A stretch of 64,000 nucleotides of DNA, from contig JAQGEQ010000192.1 of NCBI GenBank assembly GCA_034620365.1, positions 3,095,001-3,159,000 of the forward strand, written 5' to 3'. The translations under genes and the position numbers were made by a program. Shown in pieces: positions 1 to 13,956 of this stretch; positions within the stretch are counted from its first letter, which is position 1; every line of letters starts with the position of its first letter. The stretch comes from Pegea sp. RAD2-039. Lineage: Eukaryota; Chordata; Thaliacea; Salpida; Salpidae. The notes under the pieces are model-generated. The model was not told the origin of the DNA and ran no database searches. It was given only the letters and a program-made list of their open reading frames with translations.

Positions 1-99
1 TAAGTTAATTTTTATCACCTATCATAAACTCATCTATACCATAGCTTTTAAACTGCAACTCTTGAAACTAAACACAGATTTTTGGCAAATTATTTTTAG

Positions 100-2554
100 T
101 TATGAAATTAAAGGATGTACCTTAAAAGTAAAGCATGCCCAACCCAAGAAAGATGCAATGGCAAAAAAACGAGAAAATCCATTCAGTAAATCTGAAGATA
201 ATATAAAAGTTCCTAAAATAGAAGAAACTGAAGAAGATCGTGAAAGTGTGTCTTGCTTCAATCTTGCTTTAGTTTAATCATTTTTTATTTAGTTGCAATT
301 AAAAACTCGTTGATACCTTGTTGGAATATTGCTTATGAAGATCAATTAAAAGATAAATTTGATGCCGTTAAACTCACTCTTAGAAGTTTTCAAAAACAAA
401 TGACTGGAATCAAAGGACTGGATACAGAGGTGAGTAGATCTTCTTGATGTTGCAATCACTAAAAGAGCAATTATCAGATATTTCAATTTATAATGAAACA
501 AAAAAAAGAAGGTGGTAATATCTTGTGCCCTATTTTACCCATTCTACCTTCACCTGTTGAAGACTTTTATCGAAATAAATGTTCCTTCACAATTGGTATG
601 AGTCAATCTGGGAAGATAACTGTTGGAAACCGTTCAGGAAAGTACAGGTGAAGTATGGAAGCTATTTGCTACCTTTATATAAAGTTTATTCATCCACTCT
701 TTATTTATTTTCATTATACTTTGATATTTTAAAAAAGTTTTAAGATATCTAAAGTTATAATTTATATAATAAATAAATCAAATTTTGTAATTATCAAATA
801 CTCTCTGCTAATTTTACAGACATTTATTTAGTATCCCAAAAAATTAATATTATCTTGATGGTTTTTAAGTTATCATCAAGTAGCATTTTCTCAATAATCT
901 TATTAAGACTCACCTAATTTGTCTTTCATCGATTTATAATAAATCTTTCTAATTGAAGAGATCATGACTGTGCTGTCGAATCCCCTAAATGTCTAAAACA
1001 TGTTCCTGAACATATGAAGAGTATTTGTGAAGCAATTGAAGAATTTGTTGTTCAATCACAACTAGCTCCTTACAATCGTCATTCACATGATGGTTATTGG
1101 CAGCAAGTTGTGATTCGTTCTAATCAGCAAAACGAAACTTTGGTAATTTTATGCATTTGTAAACAGGTAATTGCTGATGAAGATTACTCATGTGACAATT
1201 CTCATCTTAAAACATTTCAGGATTTAGATGAAAGTGTTGTTGATGATATACAAAAGAATTTGAAATTATCGTTTGAAAATAATACCTTAGGAGTAAAAAC
1301 TTTATTATTAGAAGTAGTAAAAGTTCGTGAAAAACCAGCTGACAAAGCTCCTTTAAAACTCTTATTTGGAGAAGGATGTATTTACGAGAGTCTTTTAGGA
1401 TTAAAATTCCGTATTTCACCAACAGCTTTTTTCCAAGTAATTTTTTCTTTGTATTTTATTTATCACAACTTCAATAGCTAACTTGAATTATTGATTAGTG
1501 CAACACTACTGCTGCTGAAGTTTTATACAAAACTATATCTGAAATGACGTTAGAATTAGTTGAAACAAATTCCAACAAAGATGATTTGTTGCTTGATATA
1601 TGTTGTGGTACTGGAACCATCGCTCTTACTATGGCAAAACAGTTTAAAAAAGTTATAGGCATTGATTTATGTGAAGAAGGGATTAAAGATGCGAGAGTTA
1701 ACTCACAACTCAATGGTTTGTCACGAACAAAAATAAATTATCTCCAACTTAATTAGGGTTTTTAGGAATCGAAAATGTGGAATTTCTAGCTGGTAAAGCT
1801 GAGAAAGTTCTTCCACAAGTTTTAAGAAATGCTCATCAGTATTCAAATATTGTTGCAATTGTTGATCCTCCTCGATGTGGTGTTCATCCAACAGTAAGTT
1901 TTATCTTATCAATCTCTTTAAGCTCTCAAACTTTTAAAGATCAAGTGCCTAATTTCAGCCTCTGATGTTTTAAAAGGCCGCAGATTTATTTAGAAATAGA
2001 AAATGTAATGTCAACCATGAATGCCAAACAAGCATTCCTTGTCATCAAGCTGAGAGATGTCTTTCTTTCTCGATAAATAACCCAATTTCTTTACTGATAT
2101 TATTATAATAAGCACCAACAACACCGAGAAAACCTGAAACGATTCAGCGCGTTTGTAAATCTAATTCACGATACTAAAACTTTTGATTCATTTTTAAAGT
2201 CTTAGTAGCAAGCTGCTGCACGTGCAAACAGTGGTCTAGATTACCAAGATATCAAAATTACTAAATTTGTAACTTTTCAGGTCATAGCATCCATTCGTTC
2301 TCGTCCACAAATTAAATCTTTAATCTTCGTGGCTTGTAGCTTACCACAAACCAAACACAATGTCATCGAGTAAGTAAGATGTTCAAATCATCCAATAATT
2401 AATCACATCTTTTTATCACAGCTTGATGAGATCTTCTTCTAAGAAACTTAATGGTCCTCCTTTTAAACCAGTCAAATCGAGACCAGTGGACATGTTCCCA
2501 CACACCAAACATGTCGAAGTGGTCACTTCGTATCGCAGAATCGGAGATAGTTGA
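100..2554 (+). CDS. TRMT2A: tRNA (uracil-5-)-methyltransferase, TRMT2A-like (5' end outside window)
   Basis: Enzyme that makes 5-methyluridine (m5U54) in the T-loop of tRNA, using SAM. Exons by eye: 100-245, 293-429, 466-647, 959-1166, 1221-1436, 1499-1715, 1766-1893, 2281-2369, 2422-2554 (TGA); all joins keep phase. The first exon carries the end of the RNA-binding (RRM) region (KGCTLKV, then PKKDAMA). The catalytic domain shows FYRNKCSF, LGLKFRISPTAFFQ, the SAM loop LDICCGTGTIAL, VDPPRCGVHP and the nucleophile cysteine in FVACSLPQT, each in the order known for vertebrate TRMT2A. The C-terminal motif PVDMFPHTKHVEVV is intact. The N-terminal RRM exons lie left of the window. The 54-nt stretch 1167-1220 has GT..AG ends but no stop and a length divisible by three, so it may be retained; removing it gives the better family alignment. 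TRMT2B is a less likely alternative because TRMT2B lacks the RRM. Confidence 0.92.
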
Positions 2555-4492
2555 ATTTTCAAACTTTTTAACTTTTGAAATATTTTTGTGATGTTATCAT
2601 GGAAATAACAGTTTTCAAATCTGAAATTTCGGAATTATTTTACTACAAATTTACTTTTGAAAGTTCTTTATTTACCGTTTTACTTCAAAATTAGTTGAAA
2701 GTCGCATTTAGTTAGTATGAGGGCTAAGCTAAGGAAATAGATTCATAGACGTTCGGATGTTTGAAGAAAAGGGTTTGTGAAAGTCCCTGAAGTCAACATT
2801 TAGAGATTAGACAAGCAGGGAGAAGACCAGAGTTCATGTGGACCCATCGATCTGGCTAATCATTATTGTTTCTTCGGATACCATCTCAATATAGAAGATA
2901 CTTAAAAAGAAACTTCTGAGACCTCTACCTGATATAGTTTCATCTTTATGGTTTGAATCTATTAGTGGTGATGTTGGTTCTGTATAAGACCAGTCCTATA
3001 TCAAAACTATCAGCAGATATAATTTGTGAAGATATAGTCCTTATATATAAGCGGCGCTTGAAGTGCTTGCCAAGCTAATTCGATTCCGTAAGAAGCTCTA
3101 CATGGCTAGATTGACTTGAAAGATTTCTATCGCGCAATAACATCGAGCCGAAAAAATGTCTCTACAGCCTTAAATCGAGGCATTCTTGCCTAAACATAGT
3201 TTGAGGTCTTAGAACTTTTAAAGAATTCATTCTCTCCGCTTCCTTCTGGCCAAATGTCTATTTCTAAAAATATCGACAACCAATTCACTGTAAGCGGATC
3301 AATCTGTTAAAGTAATTTAGTTTAATTTAAAAACTGCCTCAAAATGAGTAACCTTATTCTATTACAAACGATTGCAAACATAACTTTAAATCTTACACTA
3401 GATCAGTTTATGTCCAAAAATTTTGAAGTAATAAAAAACTTGCTGAGCAAATACATCCTGTAGAAATAAATAACAGGGTTTCTCAGATCATTTTTGCTGT
3501 TTGGCCTTCAGATATGGCGTATTTTCTTTGAAATTTCAGCCAATTATAAAACTTACTATTTTAAAATATAGTTAATTTCACAAAACAAGAAGAAAAATGA
3601 TAAGTTTTGTTGATTTAATGCTATAACAAACACTGGCAAAAAGAATTGCTTGTTGATTTAAATTATTTTTAGAAAATAAACTATTATTAACAAAAAATGA
3701 AACTAAATCTTATGTGAATCTTGCTTTATCATCCTAAAAGAGATTATTGTTATTTCAAGTCAGTTATTCGTTACTTTTTCTACTGCTAACTGTTTAGAGA
3801 TTATTTTATTTCCTTTTTACTCTATAAACAACTATAAATAACTTGAATTAAGACCCTAAGAAATAAAAAGTGTTCATATATAGAAATTTATTCAAAGTTT
3901 CTTATTAGGCATGAATTTCTGACCAGTTTTTATATCCAGTTTTGCTAAGTATTCTATAAAGAAATTAATTTCTACCTTTTAAGAAGTAGTTTAGATAATT
4001 TTTTTAAATTTCATTCTTATAATCGCTAGCAAGGGAAGTAAAAAGGTTAAGTAAACGAGGTTATTTAATTTAATAATTTATGAAATTTTAAATGTAACAC
4101 TAAGACGGTACTTTCCATAAGCAAAAACATATTTCGACGTTTTACACTTTGTTGACTAGATGCTTTGATGTCTAGAATAAAATTGCATAGTATCATAAAT
4201 CTAACATTTCAAAAAGTTTCATATAACTAAAAAGATGATTTTTTTTCGGAAATAGTTTTTCATTTAGTAATTATAAGTTGAATCATTTATCTATATCCTC
4301 TATCTTATTTGAATTTCATTATTTTAAGCTAGAGAAAAACTAATTACATCTAAAAAAATAGTTTTATATTAAACAAAAAGTTAGTTTTACTTTTTATTAA
4401 CTTAGATGGTTTTTACTGACTTCTTAGTAACTTAAATTACTACTTTAGTTATTACTTTTTAAGTTGATTAGTAATTAATATTGTTGATAAAA
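2555..4492. other. Intergenic, with a decayed repeat at about 2700-3300
   Basis: Spacer between the methyltransferase and the cytochrome b561 gene. About 2700-3300 has visibly higher G+C and broken coding-like frames with several stops (for example ALEVLAKLIRF followed by RKKLYMARLT). Its left part resembles sequence at 57120-57260 (separate repeat entry). The rest, 3300-4492, is A+T-rich with nothing I can identify; the region next to 4493 presumably holds the CYB561 promoter, but I see no clear TATA or initiator. Confidence 0.5.
2705..2850 (+). repeat. Diverged dispersed repeat, copy 1 (unclassified)
   Basis: Shares an ordered series of blocks with 57120-57260: an AAGC..AGGAAA block, then a GA(T/C)TCATA block, then TTTGTGAAAGTC followed by TGA(A/G)GT(C/T). 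The frames around it are broken by stops, so it looks like an old transposable-element relic. I do not recognise the family. Confidence 0.45.
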
Positions 4493-6126
4493 ATGCCATT
4501 AAATAGCTTGGAAGATAGTGAAGAATTAAAGGGATTAAACTGGATGGTGGCTATCTCACAGGTTTTATTTATTTCTTTTAATTTATCAGCATTTATATTT
4601 TTAATTTACTGATTTGAAACTGAATTAGTGATTATACAATGTATAAACCAGTTATGTAAATTATTTATTTTTACTTTAGTTTTAAAATCTTCCTAATTGT
4701 ATCTCTAGGCGCTTGGAATTGCTATGGTTATAATGTTAGGTGTTTGGTTAGGTAAGGACTTTGGAGGCTTTGCTTGGGATGGAACTTCTAAGGAATTTAA
4801 CATCCATCCTTTGAGCATGGTTTGTGGGCTAATATTTCTATATGGAGAATGTAGGTATTCTTTTAATATTCTGCTTTTTCTAAATCTTTATTTCAATTTT
4901 TAGCTGCAATTCTTTATCGAGTGTTTCGAAATTCAGCGAAAATTAAAGTGAAAATTATCCATGGTGTCTTAATGATGTTAGCATTAGTTGTAGCTATTAT
5001 TGGTTAGTAAATATTTGTTTACATAGTCATTAGATTATGAATTGTATATAAAGTTCATTTACAACTTATTTTATTCTTATAGGTCTTGTGGCTGTCTTTC
5101 AATTTCATCACACTTATCATATTAAAAACATGTATAGCTTACATAGTTGGTGTGGAATGATGACTGTTTTATTGTTTTGTATTCAGGTTCAACCTTTTTT
5201 TTTGTATTTAAACTTTTTGTAAACTTCTAAATTAAATTTCTTTTCTTATACTTGATCATTTAAGTTTACTTTCATGATATTATAGATTTAGATAAGTTTT
5301 CTGATTGGTGGCCAACAATGTGTAATTTAAAATCAAATCAAACTTTATTCCTGAAACTATAAATTTATAATCAAACATTTTTATATGTAGTTTGCTAATT
5401 ACTAAAACTTTCTTTAAACTTTTGAATTTATGAAATATTTGAAACTATTTTGATATTTAGCCTTAAGTTAGATTATAAAAATGTTTCAATTTCTAAAAAA
5501 TCTTTAATTTTGTTAGAAGTTTGAAAAAAACAATTTTGGTTTTTACATCAAAGAAGCAGTTTTATTTAAGTTTTAAAATTAAGAAAATCTTTTATCTCAA
5601 CAATTATTGAAATTTTGGCAGAAATGATTTCCGCGTAGGAAGTTTCCAGCAAAAACTGAAACTTAATACTTAAGATCTCTTGATGTACAACATACAAAAT
5701 GTTTTTAGTTTTATTTTATCATTTTGCCAGTTACTGTTTGGGTTTTCGGCTTTCCTGGTTCCTGGAGTACACGAAAACCTACGTGCCTACTATTTACCAA
5801 TACATCGTTTTTTTGGAGGATCAATCTTGATGCTTGGCGTCATCACTAGTATATCTGGAATAAACGAAAAACTATTTTTTTCTTTGTAAGTTTCAGATTT
5901 TATGTTTCAACAAAATTCCAGCTTTAAATCGATATATTTTTTTATATTTATCAGAAGTAAATCTTATCAGAACCTACCATCTGTTGCTGTCTTGGGTAAT
6001 ACAATTGGAATTGTTATTATAGCTTATGTAATTTCAATTTTATATATTTTATATCGTCCTGAATGGAAGCGAAAACCTCAAGAAACAGATCAATATGAAA
6101 CAATTATGACAGAAACTCAAAATTGA
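4493..6126 (+). CDS. CYB561: Cytochrome b561 (ascorbate-dependent transmembrane electron carrier)
   Basis: Di-haem membrane protein that passes electrons from cytosolic ascorbate across a vesicle, lysosome or plasma membrane to regenerate ascorbate or reduce ferric iron on the far side. Six exons: 4493-4561, 4709-4850, 4904-5002, 5083-5186, 5731-5885, 5955-6126, giving 246 residues, a usual family length. Six hydrophobic helices are visible. The four haem-ligand histidines are present: H56 (NIHPLSM), H90 (KIIHGVL), H124 (YSLHSWCG) and H163 (LPIHRFFG), forming the expected pairs H56/H124 and H90/H163. The short polar N-terminus and tail (WKRKPQETDQ) face the cytosol in the family. I cannot tell CYB561 from CYB561A3 or CYBRD1 by eye. 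The start is the first ATG in frame with helix 1. Confidence 0.95.
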
Positions 6127-6882
6127 ATTACTTTTTTACATTAGTACTTTATTTTATATCTTACCTGAATATTGCATTTTGTACAAAACAATCGATATAT
6201 TACACCAGACTCATTTCATCACATTTATTTTCATTGTTCTATATCTTGAGATTAAAAAACTATAGAAAACTGTCTACTTATTGCTTTCAGTGTTTGTTTT
6301 GTGTGTTTTCTTTTAAATATTATTTACACTCTTATGAATCCTTCTTATGATTAAATATTATTTGAACTTTCAGTCTTATGCATGCTTGAATGTTTACAAA
6401 TCCATTTTCATATCTTCATCATCTTAAAAGCGAAAATTTGAGAAAATTGAGTAAATACAAATTTCAAAACAATATTTGACTGCTAATGAAGTGAAAAACT
6501 TTCTCAGCCAAACGATAGAAAAATTGCTTCCTTTATATCAATAGAAATTTAAGAAAGTTTTAAAGTTACTTTAAAATTCATTAGGGATTTTATATATCTT
6601 AAAGAAATTCAAAATTTGAACTTTTTTTTCAAATCAAGTATTTTGATGTTGAAAAAAAATTTGGTTAAGATTAAAAAAAAGTTCATTTTATTATAGAGAC
6701 CACAAAACTGAATTAAATTTGTATTGACGTTTGGTTTAATATTTTGATGCATATGAGTTAAAATGCAACTACAATCATATATATATACAAATACAGTGAA
6801 CCAACAACAAACAATTATATATTTGTTCCAATGGACGATATAAAATAGATTTTCAAAGCTCAAAATCTAAATGATGAATTAT
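6127..6882. other. Convergent 3' flanks of CYB561 and the dynein light chain gene
   Basis: A+T-rich spacer between two genes that end toward each other. It should contain both 3' UTRs. On the minus strand an AATAAA overlaps the dynein light chain stop codon. No coding exon is supported here. Confidence 0.5.
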
Positions 6883-9043
6883 TTATTCACAGTAAACAGC
6901 AAATACTGTAACAACACAAAATAGATTCTCATTTTGATATGTATATGAGATACTTCTATCAAAGCTAGCGTCCCAGGCACATCTACTGGACACACGGACT
7001 CCTTGTCCTTTCTTCTGACCCATTGTAACATAAACGATACACTTATATCTGTTTGGCCACGAAGCTGAGTTTTTTAACTTATCTTTGATCTCATCAGCGA
7101 GTTTCCTGAAAAAATATTTGAAATTAGAAAGCTAAAATCAAAGTATTAAAATCAAAAATTGTATTTTCGAAACTTTATATGGAAGATAACACTCTCATAA
7201 AAGCGATGCGATCTATACAAAGATTTAACATCGATATTAAGACCCTTGTTACCAGTAGTACCAAAAATATATTTTTCCTGTAGATTCTTGATAGTAGTTG
7301 AGATTTTGTTTTTCGTTTACTAAAGTGGATTCTAACCGAGTAGTAATTGATTTCTTAGAGGGATTGTTTTCACTTGTTATCCCATCAGATCGGAGGTCTA
7401 CTTTAATGTCTCGATTATCAAGGATTACTTATAAAAAAGAGAATTTTAAGCAGTAGAACAACCCCGTATTACCCACAAGGCAATAGTCAAGTGAAGCGTT
7501 ACAATGGTATAATGTGTAGAGTATTAAGATGTTTATTAGAAATTCATTTTAACCAGAGAAGCTGAATCAGTCTGTAAAATTCACAACAGCAAATAAAATA
7601 AGATCTTACATTGTGATTTGTTTGGCGAGGTTAGAGTCATCTTCCGAGTATGCTTTTGTGTCTAAGCTCTCTTCTAAATGACATTTGATAATTTCATTCA
7701 ACTCTGATATCGGTGGGACGCTAACAGGTTCCATTCGGTACGTGGGTTCCTTTTCAACGTTCAACTTTCCCCTTTTCTTTCTTTGATCATGATCCCACTG
7801 TAATTTCAAACGGAATGGTAAAAACGCTTAAAAACAGCTTCATTAAAACTGAGATGAACCTAAAATTTAACTAGACACGCACAACAATTAAAAATAACTT
7901 ATAAAGACAAAAGTAATTACAAAGCTTGTCTATTCTTCTGCGCATGCGCATCGTGCTTACTGCTTAAGCCCCGAAAAGGTATTCAACTTTGCTTTACAAT
8001 GAAAATAAAACCTATTCAGTAAATCGATTAATTTGAAGAAATGATAAACAAGAAACTGGCCAAAAATAGTTTTCCTTTACTCACCAAGCAGGGACTACTA
8101 ATATAACCATAAATTTTATTGTAGTATTAATTTATTAAAAACTTAGCCGAACCTAACATACAGCTGGCAAGAAATGCAACTACAAAAATAAAATATGAAG
8201 AAGAATGATTGTAGAATAGTTATAATGGCCTGTTTTGGTTGAGTACGGCCTTGCTAGGTGTTTTCTAGAAATGATGTCAACAGCAAAACACAGTGAAATG
8301 CAAAAGAACTACAAAAGTTTTTTTCCTTTCTGATCTTAATTTTTTCTCTTTCTTTTAGTTTTTTGCGAAAAAACGTCTATGAAGGGTCGACCTTATAAAA
8401 AATTTCAGTTACAAATACAATCTAACACAGAGTTAATCATAATCTGACAACTGTTTAACTATTTGTTCAATATTTTTGAGATATGGTTACAACTCATAGT
8501 TAGATAAAAAAAAGAAGATAACTCAGGTAAAGATGAAATCAAGAAAGTATAATTTAGCCTTATAGCAATCTGCTGTGTCGAATTCTTCAAATTTAAAAAA
8601 AGTTAAACTGGAAACACAACTGACAAAACAAAATTATGACAACTAAAGTATGAAGGTGAAAGTAATCAAAACTTACGCGCGAATTTAAATGCAAAATTAA
8701 TTAAATAAATTATAATTATATATTGTGATATACTATGTCTTTATCTAAACTCTTTAAAAGTAATTACTTGTCGTGCAAGATATTACGTAACGATCAAAAC
8801 CACTAGAACAAACGCACAATTTTGTCAACTTACCCAACAAAACCCACGATTCTGTCTCTCCATCACTCGATCATGCCATCGTCTTGTGATCTTCTTCCAT
8901 ACAAGGACATCTTTCATACTCATAGATCTTCTTTCCTCGTAAAGACTTCCACCACGACTCTTTCGAGAAATTGCTAAGCTTGCTACGGAAGGAGGCTTTG
9001 TGCTTGTCGGCGAAGAAGCAGAAATTTTTCGATCCATTCTCAA
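6883..9043 (-). CDS. Tctex1-domain dynein light chain (DYNLT2/4/5-like)
   Basis: Light chain of the Tctex1 family, which sits on dynein intermediate chains as a dimer; the longer members are often ciliary or axonemal. Three exons on the minus strand: 9043-8834, 7797-7610, 7105-6883, giving 206 residues (201 or so if the second ATG at 9037 is used). The C-terminal Tctex1 domain is clear: LADEIKDKL, then RYKCIVYVTMGQ, then GQGVRVSSRCAWD, then SISYTYQNENLFCVV and the end VFAVYCE, in the family order. The N-terminal 70 residues are basic and serine-rich (RKISASSPTSTKPPS), as in the longer Tctex1D members and unlike the 113-residue DYNLT1. Intron 1 (8833-7798) holds a perfect NRF1-like palindrome. 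Subfamily assignment is uncertain. Confidence 0.92.
7939..7950. promoter_or_regulatory. NRF1-like palindrome TGCGCATGCGCA
   Basis: Perfect 12-bp palindrome matching the NRF1/Ewg consensus, in a background that is very poor in CG. It lies in intron 1 of the dynein light chain gene, 140 bp upstream of exon 2, so it could mark an internal promoter or enhancer. Function is inferred only from the motif. Confidence 0.4.
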
Positions 9044-12000
9044 TGTTTCTTAGAAATTATTTTTTGATGAAATTTTTATTTTGAATAAAAATTTATTTTC
9101 TGGAATTTAGAAAAATTCGAAGCTTTTCAAGGATTTCAAATGAATTATATTTTCAATATAAAAAAAGAAGTAAAGCAGTCTAAGTAAACACAAAAAGAAA
9201 TTTAGTTCATAAATATAAACTAACTGCAATTGATAGCATCGACGATAAGAAACAAAACTTCATAAGTAAAAAAATCAGTGGCTTAAATTACAAATGTACA
9301 CAACTAAACAAATAGTTTAATTGTTGAAAAAGTAAACATTATTCTGCATTCAAATTTATAAATACTGAAATATTATCAAAAAATAAGAACAACTCAGTAA
9401 CATAACTCTTGTTGAGTCTATTGCATTTGACTTTTTGTACAAATTTGCTGTAACTCGTATAAATACAAATTAAATTTCCATAAAAATATTGGTTTAAAAT
9501 TTCACTTCTCAAGTTATTCAACTTAATAAAGAACATTTAACAGAAATATTTACTCTCAGTAAAACTCAGCCTACAAAACATATGGTTAAAAGAATTTTCA
9601 AGTTTCAAAATTATCTGTTGCTTGCGATATTGTTTTTAAAGCTCTTTGTTAGTTTCTACCTCCGATATTTTGACTTTATGTTTGACGCTGGGTAGAGGAT
9701 AGTTTGTTTATTTAGCAGAACTTTCTCAGGTTGGTTACAAAAGTTAACTTTCCAATTACATTCAAATGTTCACGACGCTGATATGATGACAGTTTGTAGG
9801 ATATTAAGCTTACTATAAAAATGAGTGCAAAGCTGAAACATTTCGACATATAGATTTAAAATAAAAATATGATTCATATTTGAAGTTTAAAGAGAATTAT
9901 GGTTTAATAATGATACTTTTATTGGCTTAAATTATAATCTATTGAATTATAAAAGATAATTTCGTTTCCACAAACAGATTATCTTATTCTTGTTTTATAT
10001 GATGCTACTTTCTATACTTATTCTATTTAAATAAATTTCTTTATTTTTACAAATTGAATATTTCTTAAAACAATTTTTTTTCTATCGCTTTAATTTTATA
10101 AATTTTAAATTTTTACTTCCAAAAAGCAAACATCTCCCCTGGACTGAATATGTTGTTAAACTTGTTGTAATTTTTTATTTGTATCTTCACCATTTATTTT
10201 AAAGCAAATGTTTTACATAAAGTAAATAAAAAGTTGGGAATGTAAAGGTTTCACCCATTAGTCAAATACTTAACTAACCCTAAGTTGATAACCAAGTGTT
10301 AGAAACTTTCCTCTAAAATCTTTTGTTGCACAAAAGTTTTTCCGATAAAATCAAACCATAATGAATTCAAGGTCTGACATGAAATTATTGTCAACGCTCT
10401 TTAATACAAATATTAAGTGAGATATAATGGCCGTTTGTAACTTTACTTGCCACATAAATTTATTTTGACTTCAATTTGATTAAATAAATCTTCATTCTTC
10501 AAATAAATTTGACTAAAATGCTGTATAGTAAGATTTTTTTGAAAATAAATAAATTATTTTGAATTAAACAACAACATTTATTGCCATTGTTTGATAGTAA
10601 CAATTGTTAGATTTGTTGTCCCTTACGTTTTACAAAAAGATTTCACTTTCAATTCCAAAATAAGTTATACAAATATTTTCTTATCAATTTAATTAAGAAA
10701 ATTTCTAATATATTTTTTTATTATAAAGAAAAGTTTCTTTTAGATTCAAACTTTTTTGTTTTAAGAACACAATTTTATAGTTTAAAATTAATTAGCTGCG
10801 TTATAATCGATTACGATACAGTTACAAATTTCTGATTGTAATTACTTAGCATACAGATAGAAATACATCTGTCAAGCAATCTATATTTTGTTTAGTCAAA
10901 AGTAATTCAAAAAATAATTATCTACAAAACTATGATTAGATTTTACTGAAAATCACAAATCTGATTTCAAAAAATATTTACAACTTGTAATTCACATATC
11001 TTGTATAAAACAAACTACTGCTACCATTAAACTACCTTTCTTTAAAGCCTAGAGTTATATCTACGTAATTCAAAACTTCAAAGCAAATATAAACAACTTA
11101 GTATCTTTGCCTTGTACATCAAAGATATACCCCAATTACGTGAAGTTATTTATTAAAAACAAATCAGTATCAGGTAAATAAACAACAATTTTTTATGCAA
11201 TACTTATGTGCACTTTCTGTACAAGGCACTTATGTTAAAAGCTCCAAGTTTTCGATAGCTTATTTGAGTTTGTTAAGTGTTTCACTTTTGTAGTAAAGTA
11301 CATTTGATAGTCTCTCCCACACAAATAGTCCAGTAGTTGGTGAACATTACAAATATCATTTCGATATTCTTATGACAGAATGAAATGTTTTTTTCAAAAA
11401 CATAACGAAATTATTTTTGTTGCATTTATAAAAATGTTGGAGTAAATTTAAAAGTAAGTTGGAAAAGTTAAAATATTGAAGACTCAATAGCAGTTAATAT
11501 GTCAAGTCAGGTTATGTTTCTTTAACTTACACAGACAATACACGAAGCAGTAACAATCAATATTTTTAATTAAAACTAATCTCACAACCTTTTTACTAGA
11601 ATATAAGCTTGAAATTCAATTTGTGTCTTTTCATTTTACCTTTAACAAATAAAGCCTAGCTTTTACTAATAAAAGGATCTACCAAAAGTTGAAGCAGCCT
11701 CCTTTAAAGCAATCAAAACATCCTTATGCAGTCAGTCTACAAATACATGAAGTTAATATCACTCACCTTTAATTCAAAGATTGTTTCTGCAAGTCGCCAT
11801 TTAAGTTTAATAAAAAGCACTTTGTAGTTTTAGACTTTTTTTCAAAGTACAACAAAAGTAAAAAAAATAGAAACCCAACTCTAAAAAAACAAATTTTTTG
11901 AGAGGTTTTTAACAATAGATTGATTCAAATAAAATAATACCAATTCTTTACTAAAGTTTGCTTTAATTCACAATAAAAACCAAACATTTTTTTTATGCGT

Positions 12001-13956
12001 GAATTTAGATTTTTTAATTATTAAATTAAAAGTTTTAAAGTATTACGGTTAATTTATTTAAAATACTTTTACTATAATTTTATAATTAAATAAACAAATA
12101 CATTTGAAAACAAAACTTCATGTTTTGTGGAAAGATTTCAATAAAAGCTCTTATTTTGTTCTTTTGTTATTTTATGGACAGCCTGTTGTATGATTAATTA
12201 GATTTTTTGTGTTTGGGAAACTTTTCACCGGACTTTTTCAAGGTGATTTACTTAATGTAAATACAAGTGTTAATAAACTCATATTAAACACACCTTAGAG
12301 TTCACTTTGAATTTTTATATGCGTGATTTTAACAGCTGTTATTTTTCTAAAAAAAACTTGTCGTTAAAAAGCTAATATATAATTAATTAAGTTCTTCAAA
12401 TAGATGTAAGAAGTTAATGGTATGTTTATATATCACTTTAAAGAAAAAATAGTTTTGATTTTTGTCTAAGTGTATTCGTTAACTTATTTATCAAAACATA
12501 GTTGTATGGAGTTACTTAATTAGGTGCTAATTTAATATATCTTCCTTTACTAAACACACGATTCTAGTAGTTGTCATTTGTTCTGCAGCTTTTGGAAATC
12601 CATTTTGAAATATGATATTTATCTTGTTGTTTTATGTTATTACAGATACGATTTTAAATATTTTAAAAGCTACTTGAAATCTAAAGTAAACGGTAAGAAA
12701 ATAAGTTTAAGCTTTTTGTGGAAACCATGTGACTGATTTTTCAAGATGAGGTTTGATGTAAGCTCGGTTACTTTCATTTCACCTAATCTCCACAAAAAAT
12801 TTACAAACTAATTAATGTGTTCAACACCATTGCTTAAACGATTATAAATTTAATATTTCGGAACAAAATAAATTCACCTAAAAATTTAAAAAGAGAGCAT
12901 CTGTAATTTAAAATTAATTTCTACTTTTATAATAAATATTAACTATCAAAAAGTAATAATAAATCAATACAATTGTTATGATAATTAACGAAGTTTAAAG
13001 TTCAATTCTATTTATTAATTTTGTTTTTATCTACTCTTATCCCAAAATATTCTACCTTAAAGTTTTATTTTGTAAATTAAAACTTTTGAGATAAATAATA
13101 GAATTAAAACTAATATACTGCAAGAAAAATACCTGAAACTAACTTTTTATATCAGCTAAGTGTCCTTGTCAAATCGATTATCGAATTGAAAATCAAAATT
13201 TATGTATTATTTTTCTAGTGGTTCTAGTATATTATACAATTTAAATTTTTGTGATTAAATCAGTAATCCTAAGCTGCCTTAGCTGAAATCTTCTACTAGC
13301 GTCGGTAAGCTTAATTAATCCTTTTAGTCAATCTTTAAAAATGAATTTTAGGGTACTTATGGTTACCGCAAACATGACTCACCAAAAAATGTCGGATTTT
13401 TTTATGATTTTATACTTTTAAATTAAACATAAAAAAGTAATTTTACAATATCTTAATGTTTTATAGTTCAAAAATAGATTGTTTTTTGACAATATTTTAG
13501 GTTAGGGGATTTTATATAAAAAGCTCAAAACAAATATGTAAAATTTTGTAAACAATTTTGCATTAGTGTTGCAGAACCAACAAGGTAATTAGGATAAGAC
13601 TTAAACAGTTACTAATAGTATCTTCTTGTAATAATCAATTTTTGCAGCTATTTGAAACATGATATTTAGTATTTTGTGTTTGTCAGTAAATAATCCATGT
13701 ACCTCCTGGTTAATTAAATTCTTAAGAAAATTTCAAAGCTTTATTTGACCCATTTAATTTTATGATTAAAGATAGAAACTAAATAAAAGAAAATGTTGCC
13801 GATTTTAATTCATTTAAAAATGATTAAACCATGATAAATAGCCTCTATTTCAGTTATTTTATTGCTAAATTAAAAATTTTAGGTTTATACTTACAATCTA
13901 AAATTTTTGTTTTATAGTTTAGAGATTATTAAAAAATAATATCTACTTTGTTAAGA
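9044..13956. other. 4.9-kb A+T-rich intergenic region
   Basis: Lies between the 5' end of the minus-strand dynein light chain gene and the ETHE1 start, so it contains both promoters (the genes are divergent). I found no exon-like frame, RNA gene or clear repeat copy. Short A/T homopolymers are common. Confidence 0.5.
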
